NCBI GenBank assembly: GCA_023079485.1
Contig: CM041084.1
Location: 99,800,467-99,864,466 of the forward strand
DNA length: 64,000 nucleotides
Direction of reading: 5' to 3'
DNA from: Archilochus colubris
Taxonomy: Eukaryota; Chordata; Aves; Apodiformes; Trochilidae
Below are positions 49,637 to 61,226 of this stretch, piece by piece; within the stretch, counting starts at the first letter, position 1, and each line of letters starts with the position of its first letter. Below the pieces are notes generated by a model that was not told the DNA's origin, searched no databases, and saw only the letters and a program-made list of their open reading frames with translations. The position numbers and the translations under genes are program-made.

Positions 49637-52600
49637 AATGTTTCCAGAAGCCTCAAGCTTTTCACAAGTGGTTTGTAGAGTGTGACACCAGGTCATCCTG
49701 GGTGGGATGCAACAGGCATCTCACTACAGCTGCAGCAAGAGTATGAGAGAAGTGTTATCTCTGGGTGTGCTTTCTGGGTTGCTGACTTCCTTCCACCACT
49801 CCCAACTCTGGCACTCAGGTACTCAGGTTCAGGCCCTTCCATAATGTTTTCAGAGCTTTCCTACCTCTTACCTGGTGAGTTTTAACTCTGCCCTCTGGGC
49901 ATCCACAACTCTTCAGGTGGGCCTAACATAACGAGCTGTTTTACTTGCAGCCTCTGCACTACTCCTTGTCTATGATCTATGATATTGGCAAGTATTTGAA
50001 ATATCAAGGAGCCTACAGAGTACCTTAGGTTTATTGCAACACCTTGAAATCTGTCCAGAGATAGGCCAGCTGCGGACCTAGGCCACAAAGTAGCTATGAT
50101 GGATTTTTCTACATTCGTGCAGTTGCTCATTACTTCTATGATGAAGGAGAAGTGCTGAATAAAATGGTTGAAAATATTAATCTGCAGAACACACATACAA
50201 CTTGTGTAAATTCTGTTAGTAAACTGACTTCTCCTCAACAATATAGCTTGTGAGTTCTCTCTGAATCCTCATACATTTATCCTCCCAAGATGTCTCTGAG
50301 TACATTGCTATTGACCTTGTTCTTGTTCAGGAACAGGGAGGTAAAGTGAATTACTTGGTGACAACCATGCCTTGTAAGTTCTGCTCTACTGTGCAGACCT
50401 GGAGATCATTCTCTATTCTGGATATTATTTTTAATAAAGGGACCATGGGATGAAATTTCAGATGTCTTAAAGTGCAGTTATGGAGAATCAGATTCAATAA
50501 ATTCTCTGGTCTCATTCCTCATAGATGGTGTGCTGTGGACCTTCTCCAGCTCTCAAGCAGCTTCTTGTTTCATCTATAATTCCATCTCCCCCATTAAGTG
50601 GCTGAGACTGTGGCTCAGTAGGCTGATAAAGGAGAATCCTGAGAGAAACCAAGATTTTGTTCTGCAGACTTTAAAGTATTTATGTAATTTCTTGTCATCT
50701 CTATTATTATGTTGTGTCCAAATGTCTGTCCAGTCAAACTAGGCTCACTGGGAAACAAGCTGTCAAAACTGAGTAAACATATCTCAAGGACAAAACCTCA
50801 GTCATTGTTTTAAGAGAATAAAAATACAACATAATACTCAGTTTAAGATTTTAAAATGGTGGGCAACAGAAGGTATGGTGCCAAAAAGTAAATTATTGGA
50901 TGATATTGTGATACTTCCTTTTCCATGTTGCAGTGAAGTGTGAGTGGACGTGCCCCTTATCCTGCCACAGATCAGACTCTAATCTTGAAAATTTTCTGAG
51001 AGGAGATCATTCATGCTCCTTCAGGAGCATCCAAATCTTTCTCTCTTCTGCTCTGAACACTGCCAAGGGTCCATTGCTGGTTTCCTTGGCAACTGAGGGA
51101 GAAATGGTGATTATTTCTGGGAAAGGTCTGTGAAATGCTCTTTTTCTGAGAACTTTGCTTTATAGAAGAGTAATGCAACAAAGTCCATCTTCTTGTAAGT
51201 GAGCTAGCTGGAGATTGTGAGTGAAAACGTCAATGGAAGAAGCTGGAAGTTGACACAGATTTTTCTCGTGAATAATGTTAGCAGTGCAATCTGCAGCTCA
51301 GAGCCTCTCCTGTGGTGAGGGGAAGGGGTGAATGTCTGCCTTTCCCTGTGCCAATACAGGTCTGGGGGTGTGCTGCCTGGGGATGGGCTCCCAGGCTAGA
51401 ATTGCAGGAGGTTATGGAGTTCTTTAAGTTGAGCAGATCCTGAGCAAGAAGAAGGAAGCTGACTCTCAGGAGACCTGAGGAACACAGGCATCTCAGATCT
51501 CAGGGCCTGAATAAATTGAAATCTCATCTCTGCAAGTTCAGAAGGACGTTCATGTACTGTGGGCAGTTTTCTGAGGAAATCTGTAGAGCAGCAACAAAGA
51601 AATATGATGGGGAAAACATGATGTTACCTTATGACAGTCACCTGATAATTAAACAGCACCTTGCCTCCTTACCTATTCCTGTGTGAGATTTTTTGATTTC
51701 CAAACAGACCTTTTGTAAGAATCATTTATGAGGCTGGAAGGAAAATTATCTAGTGGCTGCCTGACACTTTATATCAGTGGATTTCAACAGGAGAGAAGAT
51801 GGTAAATTGTTGTGACTAGGTAGAGTGCTATAAGCAGATGTAAATTGCTATTCCACCAATACTTCAGAGCCATTAAATGCCAACACTTATTGATTAGTAT
51901 GCGCTTTCTCCTGCTAATGGCACCAATTTGTGAACAGCCAACGTAGCATTTTGACATTCATTATCCTTTCAGTGAGTGACTTGAAGGGGGCTCATCTAAA
52001 TTTGCCTTTGGCTTCCACAAAAATCTTTCATAGTGTCTCCAGTGCTCTGTAGACCCGAGTTACACATACAGTGACTTGAAGCTAAGATCCAGGCTGGTAC
52101 CAACTACCACACTGAAAAGACAAACAGCAGCTGTGTGTAATAAGCTGTTTGTGTGTAGCTAGACAATTTGGAATAAGAAGAAGAAAGAAAGAAGGATAAA
52201 GGCTGACAAAGCTGCTTTCTTCCCTGTCCACTCCCAAACCCACACAAACTCCAGTCATTCTACACTCCCATTTGTGTTTTGAGAGAAGCCTTGTAGCTGT
52301 CAGCCAGCATCTTGCTCTGCAAAATCCCCAGAGAAGACAGACTTCATGTTTATGTTCCTATTGATTCCTTATCATAAATGAGTAACAGCAGAGTGAAGAC
52401 ACTAAAATAGCCCCCACCCTCTAAAAAATGTGTGGGTTGAGATCAGAAACAGTCTTTCTGGGGACTGACAGCAACTATTTTTTGTCCTGGGATCAGCCAC
52501 ATATCTTTGTCCCAGAAGATGGGCTTGCAGAAACATGTGCTGAGAACAAAAAGGCCCAAAGAAGTTTGGATTCAGCTCTCAGGTGTATTTATGCCACAAG

Positions 52601-53289
52601 CTTCATCTGGAGGGCAGGAGTCAGAGAAACCAACTGGGCACATCTGCCTCTGCAGGAAGGCAGAGGGGTTGGAAGGACAAGAGGTTGGTGAAGTGGAGAG
52701 AAGCTGAGCAGGTCCTCTTGGCTGCTCTAATAGGATTCACCTAGTGTGCTACATACTGAAGAAAGGGATTTCTTCAGGCCACGCCTGGCCATTTGTGTCA
52801 GATTGTGTTGCTGTACAAGCCCAAAGGTTTTATCTGGAGAAAGGACAATCTGTGTTGGGAATGGAGGAGGCATACAGCACACTTGCAATAAACAAACAAT
52901 AGCAGCTGCAAGGTGCTAGACTGTTTGAGAAGCTGGTATAACAGTGAAATACAAAGGAAATGGAAAGTAGCTCCTCTTCTAGCACTTAAAATTTTATTTT
53001 TATTACTGTTACTTAATTTTATGACATAAAAAGTTAATAGAGATATTATTTTATCACTTATTTATTGTCACCATCTCATCAAAGACCCAACTTTTTTTTT
53101 TTTTCAGAGGAAAGGGATTCATTCTCTTTACAGAAGTTCAAGCAAAACCAGAATAAAAGAAAAATATTTTTTCTCACTTGACATCACCCAAGACTTGCAG
53201 GAGCCTGAACATCTACTGACCTCCATACCCTCACAAATATATTAAAGAGAAAGATTTTTGTGTTCACAGCAGATAGACTTTCTGTAAAG

Positions 53290-53834
53290 AATCACACAAT
53301 CACAGAAAGTTGGGGGTTGGAAGGGACCTTGAAAGATCATCTCTCCCACCCCCCCTGCCAGAGCAGGGTCACCTACAGCAGGTCACACAGGAACACATCC
53401 AGGTGGGCTTTGAATGTCACCAGGGGAGGCTCCACAACCTCCCTGGGCAGCCTGTGCCAGTGCCCTGTCACCTTCACAGTAAAAATGTTGTTCCTTATAT
53501 TCATGTGGTACATCCTATGCTCCAGGTTGTACTTGTTGCCCTTGTCCTATCACTGGACATAACTGAGAAGAACCTGGATCCATACTCCTGGCACTCACCC
53601 TTTACATATTTATAAACATTGATGAGGTCACCCCTCATTCTCCTCTTCTCCAAGCTGAGCAGATCCAGCTCCCTCAGCCTTTCCTCAGAAGGGAGGTGTT
53701 CCACTCTCTTCATCATCTTGGTCACTCTGCGCTGGACTCTTTCAATCAGTTCCCAATCCTTGAACTGAGGGGCACAGAACTGGACACAATATTCCAGATT
53801 CAGCCTCACCTGGGTAGAGTAGAGGAGAAAAGAT
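53290..53834 (-). mobile_element. CR1 LINE, 5'-truncated, the only minus-strand copy
   Basis: Read on the minus strand it runs from the ORF2 C-terminus into a 3' UTR with a GGCAGGGGGGGTGGGAG-type block and ends in TGTGATTGTGTGATT. The minus-strand open frame at 53501-53809 reads [12 protein letters not shown]...[15 protein letters not shown]...[19 protein letters not shown], so it is the ORF2 tail and not a host gene. The lineage resembles the copy at 8.6 kb, with fewer changes. Confidence 0.95.
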
Positions 53835-56800
53835 TGCTTTTTTCTTTGTGGTTAAAATAGTCACTCCTTCACAGAAAGTTTGTTTCTTTAAGGTATGTGG
53901 GAATTATGAGGCTACAAAGAGAGGTCAAAGACAGCTGAACAGCAGAATGGTGAAGCAAAGATCCAGAAATCCCTTTTTGTCACAATACACAGTTTTATAG
54001 GCACATCCTGTCATGTATCTAATGATACTAATAAAGAGCAAATAATAATAATAATTATAAATATAATTTTACAAATACAATATTTATACTACTACTACCA
54101 CTACTACTACTAATAATATAAATAATATTCTGACTTAGGGATCTCTGCCATAAGCTTTGTAGAATGAGAACAGGATGAAAAGGAGGAGCAGCAAGAGTGT
54201 GGTTACAGGAGCAAATGTTATCCTTAGAGCTTATCAACCAATGGCTGATACCAACTCACAAAGTAGCTGAGTTTCCCACATATGTTTAGAATTCTACTGT
54301 GTCTGCCACGAAGTAGATGGGAAGAACGTCCTTCAGTTTTTGAAGGCACAAAGACATATCCTTGGGGAAACAATGGCCTTAATGATGAAGCTTTGAGACA
54401 GTGAGAAAAATTCATTAGTCATACAGGAATCCTGCTGAGCCACCCAGTCCCTCAGGAATTTAAGATAATTCTTGCTCCCAATAAGAATACATAGAATTTC
54501 AAAAACGCATAAGAAGAACAAAGTGTTGCAAGAACTGGATGTGAAAGGAGGAATAGGCAAAGGGAATGAATATTTGGATTTTTAAAGGAAATTAAATCCT
54601 CTATCGAACTAGAAATCTGACACCTGAATGGGAGGACAAGTCAATGTGTCTGCCTTTCAAGGGCAGTTTTCCACCTTTTCCTGGTTAGTCCCAAAGAAAG
54701 ATGTAAACCCTCCTGTGCAAACGACTTCCCAAACCATGGTGCAGTCTGCCTGCAGGACCTGCAAGTCATGGTGAGACTCCAGGATAATACAGCTCACAGG
54801 TCACGATGCTATACCTGCTCCCATGTACACATTTTGCTCAGCTTTTCATTCATCTCTTTGTTCAGGAACTTTAATTGCTCAGCACATATATTTGGGTCTG
54901 ATTTCTTTTTGGAAGATGAGTGATTGATGTACATTCATTCCTAGTTCACCTTAAGCAGAGCTGGCCAAACCTATGGAAATGTGCTTCAGAAACATGTCAT
55001 TATTTTGACATTTGGTTTTGTTCCACTTCAAAATGAAGTTTATCAAAATTTCTAGAGAAAATTTTCTAAGAATAAAAATATTACACAGCAAATACCAACA
55101 ACATGGTATTTTTATAGTGGAATATGCCCCCTCAAGGGGTAGGTGTGCAAAGGCATTTGCCAAAGAATTGTGGATACAGTGGTGTGCCAAACTTGGCTTA
55201 GTCTGAAAAGGAGTTCTTTGGTGGACCGAAAGTTCATATAATCTTGAACTAGGGCTCTGGAGGCTTTCAGAGTTTTCAGATTGCTGCTTCCAGGACAGAA
55301 AAATATTTGGAAGTGCCAGTGTCACAGTTGTGCCCTGGGGTAGCATGCAGTGTAGAGAGCTTTACTGTGCTGGTACTGGCTCACAAGGCAACTTCCTGAT
55401 AGAAACCTGAAATTGATTCAGCTAATGTGCTAATGGAAAACATCTCCACAATATTTTATGAGTTTTGTGAATCAGGATTTTTTGATTAAAGTTTGTCCTG
55501 TGTCCTTACACAGAGAACCCCTTCACTCTGAACAAAGAATAGCAAATGGATGTATTGTTTCTCCCTCCAGAGCTGAGCCAAAAATTTACATCTCTTAGTC
55601 ATTCCCTATAGTCGTGGCATTCAGTTAGTTTCCAAATCCCATGCTGATTCCATCTGCTGTGCATAAAAGCTATCTGGGTCTGAAACATAACCTCTCCCTT
55701 GCACACAGCTTCCTCTCCCTCAGCTCAGGCAGCCCTGAGCACTAAGCCACTGGGTCTTGTGGCTTTTTGAAGGCACAGAGGGTGCATAGCTCTTGCACCC
55801 TTCCCAAGACAAAAAACCCCAAAAAACCCAACAAAAGTAAATGGAAGGGGATTGAAGTAAAGTTGTTGCAGGGCCAAGAAGCTCCACAAGTTTGTATGCC
55901 AGTCAAGTTGTTTGGTTGGTTGGGTTTTTGTTGGTTGTTTTTTTTTTTTTCAATGATTCAAGCTAAATTCTGCAGTCAGAAGACTCCAGAAGAGAGTCAA
56001 AGAGCTCAACAATACTGTTTGCTCTGCTGGGATCATTTGTCAATCTACCACTGGCTTGGTAGAATGGAATTAGATGAATGTGGTGTACTTCTGAAAATGA
56101 TTTCATTGGTCTTTCTAGAATGTCCTCGTCTAGAGATTTATGAAATGCAAGGTTTTGTTTTGATAAGTATGTTTTGCTGAATGCTACTATGTTAATTCAG
56201 ATATTGACAGACTTTTCCTGAAGTGATTTTTAAACCTGGTTTAACAACAAAATGAAACTTAGAAGATCATAATTGTATATGCGTTGTAATATTTGAATCC
56301 ATATGTAATTTAAGTCAGTGATTATGAAAGGTAGTCTTAAGCTCAGGATATTTTCTTTAGGATGGGGAGCTTTGCAGGGGATAAAGATCCTATTGGTGTC
56401 CATAGTCAAGAAGAGAGCAGTGTGAATGCAAAACTCAGATGGGGAAAAAAAAACAAGGGAAGGAGGAAGGGTGATTTTCAGCACTCTGATTTGCATAAGG
56501 TTAAAACTGGAACTTGTACTTCATTAGACATTAGTAAATCCAACCAAATCTTGGTCATGTTTAAATGGCTTTGGATTTTTGAGAAAAAAATGAGGGAAAA
56601 GTTGAGAGTGCTATAAATATATTTTGTGTTACGTTAGGCAATGGATAATGTAAAGTGATTGTAATGAGGCTTCTGGTCACACTTTTAAGTAGAATTTGAT
56701 ACACATGATGACAGTCTTCTTAAACTACGTCTTCATTTATTTTTTTATAATATGTAAACATTAATTTCCTATATGTAAAGGGAACTGTAAAAGGGGGAAT

Positions 56801-58279
56801 CAAAGCAGGCAGATTATCCACTCCATTTACCAACTTAGCAAGTGTTGATGTATGTCAGCTATGCATAGTATGCAATGTGTACTAAAGAGGAAAGACCATA
56901 CAGCAACTATTATTCAGTCCATTAGATAATTGAGTAAGAGATTTCAAAAGCTTTTTAATGGCTTGCTGTTAGTCTGGAAGATCTCCTGTCCACTCTTTTT
57001 CTGCTGGAAACAGCACATTTCTTTTAATTTACAAAATGATTTAATGCACTGAGGCTTTCAAAGAGATAGGCTATACCTCAGTAATAGCAGTGAGAACTGA
57101 AAACTGCAGATAGCAAGAACCATTGAAAGCATTTGTTACACAACTTGCCAGGTATTTTGAGTTTTCTATTCTTATTAGTAAAATATACAATGAAAAACAA
57201 TTTTGTAAATTTACAATTTTAAGCAGCCACATGTAGAAAAGCATTCAAAGATTTCTCAATGCAAAAAAACCCCCAGGAGTAGATTATTATCATTTTATTT
57301 CACTAGCCAGTGGTGTAAGCACCACGTAATGAGGATAACGTGGCACATATACATCCATTGCCAGTAGATCACCAGAATGTGCAGAGGGCACCTCACTCTC
57401 TCTGCTTTAACAGATGAGCTCTAGAAACCTTCTGCAATGTCTTTGGAAATTCAGGCCCCCAGCCTTGCTCTGCCTGCCTCTGCACAGCTGGCAGACAGCT
57501 GAAAGAAAAATAGTCCTGCCCAGTGAGCCCCAAATGGGAGCTCTAGGATCCCATGTGTTAAAATAGTGGTGTGTGAATGCACACCTCCTGCTCAAAGGTG
57601 TTGTGAAGAAGAAAGAAGCCCATAAGATGTGAAGGTCTAAGTTCTAAGTACAGTCTAAGTTCTTGATTTTTCCCATGATTAATTGCAGTCATTCTCTACT
57701 TTACACTCCAGATTTGGATAGAGTTTGTTATTTCAAGGGGAGCTGGTATAAGAGTTCAGGGTGAAATAAAATCATGGGTCCATTTTTCCCTTTTCTCTCA
57801 GAGCTATCGTTCTGATGTTTCCTGTCAGCAAAGCTCTAGGGTCTGTTTGTCTTGGATGATGTCTGATGGATCACAATGGGATTTAAAAATACACGTTAAT
57901 ATTTTACTGACTGGGAATGAATCTATGCATTATTAGAACCAGGCAATCAGAACAATGGGTTAAATCAGTCCTCAAATATTAATTCAGTTTAGATTTGGTA
58001 AATATACTACTACATTACAATAAACACCTGAGAAAGAGATGCCTTCCTCAGAACTGGATCTTATGCACAGCTGATTGAAGTCCAGGGGGCAGGGATACCC
58101 CTCCAGAGGCTTCTTCTGCAGCCATGCCTTGGGTGGACCATGCCTTGGATGAGTGCCTTAATGGCAAGCTGCAAGGGAAGATGATTAGCAAAGTCTGCAA
58201 ATTAATCAGGGCCACTTGGGCTGTGTGTTTCTGGAGGGATTAGGAAGCAGCAATGTAAGCAGTTTATTATGCAATAGGC
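53835..58279. other. Unique non-coding stretch
   Basis: Besides the trinucleotide repeats at 54.0-54.1 kb and a G/T-rich patch near 55.91-55.95 kb, nothing is recognised. A 137-codon plus-strand frame (55767-56180) has no recognisable domain. Confidence 0.5.
54041..54113. repeat. (AAT)n and (ACT)n trinucleotide repeats
   Basis: A short AAT array (about 54041-54055) is followed after about 30 bp by an ACT/CTA array (54086-54113) with one ACC interruption. Confidence 0.85.
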
Positions 58280-58619
58280 AGGGAAATGCTTGCTGGGATG
58301 ATTCCCACAGCTGAGATGTAGGGATAGATGTATACAAGCTCCTTAGGAAGGACAGGCAGGGGAGGAGGGGGGGGTGTTGCCCTCTACATCAGTGACCAGC
58401 TGGAATCCATGGAGCTCCATCTGGGGAACGATGATGAGCTGTTTGAGAGCATGTGGGTTAAAGATTAAAGGGTTGTAGGGGAAGGTGGTGTTACAGCAGG
58501 GATCTTCTATAGGCTGCCTGACCAGCAAAACCAGGCAGAAAAAAAACAGGCCCTCCACAGGTAGGTAGAAGTGGCTTTGTGATCACAGGCTCTGGTCCTC
58601 ATGGGGGATTTCAACCATC

Positions 58620-58625
58620 CTGACA
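58620..58625. repeat. Putative target-site duplication, left copy (CTGACA)
   Basis: CTGACA precedes the insertion terminus TGTAG. The counterpart after the insertion is CTGATA, one mismatch in six. Confidence 0.6.
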
Positions 58626-58833
58626 TGTAGAGAAACAAAATAAACCAGGTGTCTCGAGTTGCCAAAGAGTGGGTGTGAGTCCACCTGTGCCTGGTTAGGG
58701 CAGGCCCCCTATTACCAGGGGGCCAATAAAGGTGGGACACACACCCACAGAGAGAAGCTCACTCTTGTGTGAGGCAATGGAGAGGCCAGCAGCTCGTCAA
58801 GCCTCAGGAGCAAGAAAGGCTCTTCCCGCTACA
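58626..58833 (+). mobile_element. 208-bp solo-LTR-like insertion nested in CR1
   Basis: The CR1 reading (GDFNHPDI-CWRDNTA) is interrupted by foreign sequence with TGTAG...CTACA inverted termini, an AATAAA signal at 58725-58730, and flanking 6-bp sequences CTGACA and CTGATA. TG/CA ends, a poly(A) signal and a 6-bp duplication are hallmarks of an LTR, and 6 bp is typical of class II (ERVK-like) integration. There is no coding capacity. It is short for a retroviral LTR, so a small non-autonomous LTR element is also possible. Orientation is set from the poly(A) signal. Confidence 0.65.
58703..58730 (+). promoter_or_regulatory. Hairpin abutting the LTR poly(A) signal
   Basis: GGCCCCCT (58703-58710) and AGGGGGCC (58717-58724) form a perfect 8-bp GC-rich stem around ATTACC, immediately followed by AATAAA (58725-58730). 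The right arm includes ACCAGGGGGC (58714-58723), identical to the core of the vertebrate CTCF motif. Function is inferred from the motifs. Confidence 0.45.
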
Positions 58834-58839
58834 CTGATA
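58834..58839. repeat. Putative target-site duplication, right copy (CTGATA)
   Basis: Directly follows the CTACA terminus, after which CR1 sequence resumes with CCTGCTGG. Confidence 0.6.
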
Positions 58840-61226
58840 CCTGCTGGAGGGACAACACAGCAAGGCACCAGCAATCCAGGATGTTCCTGGAATGCATAGA
58901 TAACAATTTCCTCTTCCAAATGGTAGATGAACCAACAAGAAAAGGTGCCATGCTGGATCTTGTTCTCACTAACAGGGAGAGGCTGGTGACCGATGTGGTA
59001 ATGTTGGCTGCAGCAAGGACAAAGTGCTAGAATTTAAGATCCTCAGGGCAACTTGGAGAATATGTTCCAAGCTTATGACACTGGACTTCAGGCACGCGGA
59101 CTTTGATTGTTCCAGGGATCTGCTGGCCAGAGTACCATGGGAAAAAGCCCTGGAGGGAAGGGGGGGCCCAGGATAGGTGGTCAGTATTCAAGGATTGCCT
59201 TCTCCATGTCCAGGAGCAAAGCATACCAACAAAGAAGAAGGAAGCAAAGAATGCTAGGAAACCTGCCTGGATGAGCAGCGAGCTCCTGGACACACTGGCA
59301 CACAAAAATAAGCTTCACAAGGAGTGGAAGAAAGGACATCTAGAACGGGGGGTATATAAGGAAGCTGCCTGAGCAGCAAAAGACTTGGTTAGAAAAGCCA
59401 AAGCTCAACAAGAATTAAATCAAGTCAGGGAGATCAAGAGGAATAGCAAAAATTTCTATAGCTATATTAATGGTAAAAAGAAGATTAGGGAAGCTGTGGG
59501 CACCCTCAGAAAAGAAATGGTAGAATTAGTGACAAATGATATGGAGAAAGCCAAGGTTCTCAATGACTTCTTTAGCTCAGTCTTCACTGGCAGGGGCTCC
59601 AGCCACACTCCTGAAGACACAGGAGGTAATGGCAAGGGCTGGAAGAAAGTACTGCCTATTATAAGTGAAGATCAGGTTCATAACCACCTGAAGAACCTGA
59701 AACTGTACAAGTCCATGGGACCTGATGGGATACACCCACAGGTACTGGGGGAAGTGGTGGATGAGTTTGGTAAACTACTGTTTGATGTATTCCAAAAGCC
59801 ATGGCAGTCTGGTGAAGTCCTCATGGACTGGAAAAGGGGAAACATAACCCCTATTTTCAAAAAGTGAAAGAAGGAAGATCCAGGGAACTTTAGGCTGGTC
59901 ACTCTCACCTCTGTGCCTAGTAAGATCATGGAGCAGATCCTCCTGAAGGCACTGCCGGAGCAGAAGAATAACAAAGAGGTGATTTGGTATAATCAACATG
60001 GCTTCACCAAGGGCAAACCATTCCTGACAAACCTGATGGCCTTCTATGAAAAGGTCACAACATCAACAGACAAGGAAAGGGCAACTGGTGTCATTTACCT
60101 GGATCTTTGACACTGTCCTGCATGATATTCTGGTCTCCACACTGGTAAAACATGGGCTTGATGGATGGACAACTCAGTGGATAAAGAACTGGCTTGATAG
60201 CCACACCCAAAGAGTGTCTGTCAATGTGTCCATGTCCAAGTGGGAGCCAGTGATAAGTGAGTCCCTCAAGGATCAGTACTGGGACCAGTCTTGTTTAACA
60301 TGTCAGCGACAGGACGGTGACATTGAGTGCACCCTCAGCAAGTTCACTGATGACCCCAAACTGTGTGGAGTGGCTGACATGCTGGAGAGAGGAGATGCCA
60401 TCCACAGGGACCTTGACAGGCTGGAGAGGTGGGACCATGCAGCCTCATGAAGTTCAGCAAGACCAAGTGCAAAGTCCTGAATCTGGGCTAAGGCAATCCC
60501 AAGCATTGATACAGGCTGGGCAGTGACTGGCTTGAGAGCAGCCCTGAGGAAAAGCACTTGGGGGTACTTAGTGGATGACAAGGTCAACATGAGCTGTCAG
60601 TGTACACTTACAGCCTGGAAAGCCAAACAGAAAGCCAATTGTATCTTGGGCTGCATCAAGAGAAGCGTGGCCAGCAGGTCAAGGGAAGTGATTCTCCCCC
60701 TCTATTCCACTCTCATGAGACCCCACCTGGAGTACTGCATCCTGTTCTGGAGCCGCTGTTACAAGGAAGATGTGCACGTGCTGGAGAGTGTCCAGAGAAG
60801 GGCCACGAGGATGATCAGAGGGCTGGAGCTCCTCTCCTGTGAAGACAGACTGAGAGAGTTGGAGTTTTTCAGTCTGGAGAGCAGACTCCAAGGAGACCTT
60901 ATTGTGGCCTTCCAGTATCTGAAGCTGGTGAGGGACTCTTTAAGTCTCAGGTAGTGGTAGGACTAGGGGGAATGGGTTAGAACTAGTGTTAAGTAGATTC
61001 AGATTAGACATTAGGAAGAAGTTCTTCACCATGAGGTTGGTGAGGCACTGGGACAGGTTGCCCAGGAAAGTAGTTGAATCCACATCCTTGGAAGTTTTTA
61101 AGGCCAGGCTGGATGAGGCTCTGAGCAACCTGATCTAGTGGGATTTGTCCCTGCTCATGGTAGGGGGGTTGGACATAGAAGATCTTAAAGGTCCTTTCCA
61201 ACCCTAACAATTCAATGATTCTAAAA

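Larger units (their letters stand above)
45096..53289. other. Non-coding stretch downstream of the CpG island
   Basis: No exon could be recognised in these 8 kb. They contain two further ATGGCGG motifs (45164-45170, 45198-45204), an NF-E2-like TGCTGAGTCAC (46180-46190), an 18-bp AT palindrome (48284-48301), short AT repeats near 48240 and 48345, a pyrimidine tract at 49.6 kb and a T run near 53095. The longest open frame (45783-46454, minus, 223 codons) has no recognised domain, and two other frames are open across much of it. I judge it chance, though it is the best unassigned frame in the window. Confidence 0.45.
58330..60955 (+). pseudogene. CR1 ORF2 (endonuclease/reverse transcriptase), broken
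   Basis: The intact family protein nicks DNA and reverse-transcribes CR1 RNA onto the target. Visible here, in order: endonuclease C-terminus (GDFNHPD at about 58600, split by the LTR-like insertion, resuming CWRDNTARHQQSRMFLEC at about 58840); the linker IPTKKKEAKNARKPAWM (about 59230); RT fingers KSMGPDGIHPQVL (59711-59749), MDWKRGNITPIFKK (59826-59864) and [17 protein letters not shown] (59993-60043); motif A remnant VIYLDL; then YLDL breaks to [20 protein letters not shown] in a new frame; catalytic block FTDD (about 60344) where FADD is usual; C-terminus [17 protein letters not shown] and MRPHLEYC, ending at a stop by 60954. Damage includes an in-frame TGA at 59370-59372 and another at 59865-59867, an apparent 11-bp deletion near 60107 in motif A, frame changes near 60255-60320 and near 60425-60530, and the insertion. 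Confidence 0.93.
58280..61226 (+). mobile_element. Long CR1 LINE (about 2.7 kb of element) with decayed ORF2
   Basis: The largest transposon in the window. Recognisable sequence begins at about 58285 in the endonuclease region ('GCTGGGATGATTCCCACAG', matching the WWDDSH part of CR1 endonuclease). It continues through reverse transcriptase and ORF2 C-terminus into a 3' UTR ending at 'AACAATTCAATGATTCTAAAA' (about 61206-61226), which is a degenerate octamer terminus. The 5' UTR, ORF1 and the N-terminal endonuclease are absent (5' truncation). It is interrupted at 58626-58833 by an LTR-like insertion. Its 3' UTR ('GAGCAACCTGATCTAGTGGG', 'GGTCCTTTCCAACCC') places it in a different lineage from the 20/24/40/63-kb copies. 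It is not mobile in its present form. Confidence 0.95.

Noticed and set aside
53501..53809. 102-codon minus-strand frame with a VQRR/EKRR motif
   Set aside because: It is the C-terminal tail of CR1 ORF2 in a truncated insertion.
59385..59867. 160-codon reverse-transcriptase-like open frame as a host gene
   Set aside because: It is part of CR1 ORF2, with upstream and downstream parts of the same protein in adjacent sequence separated by stops and frameshifts.
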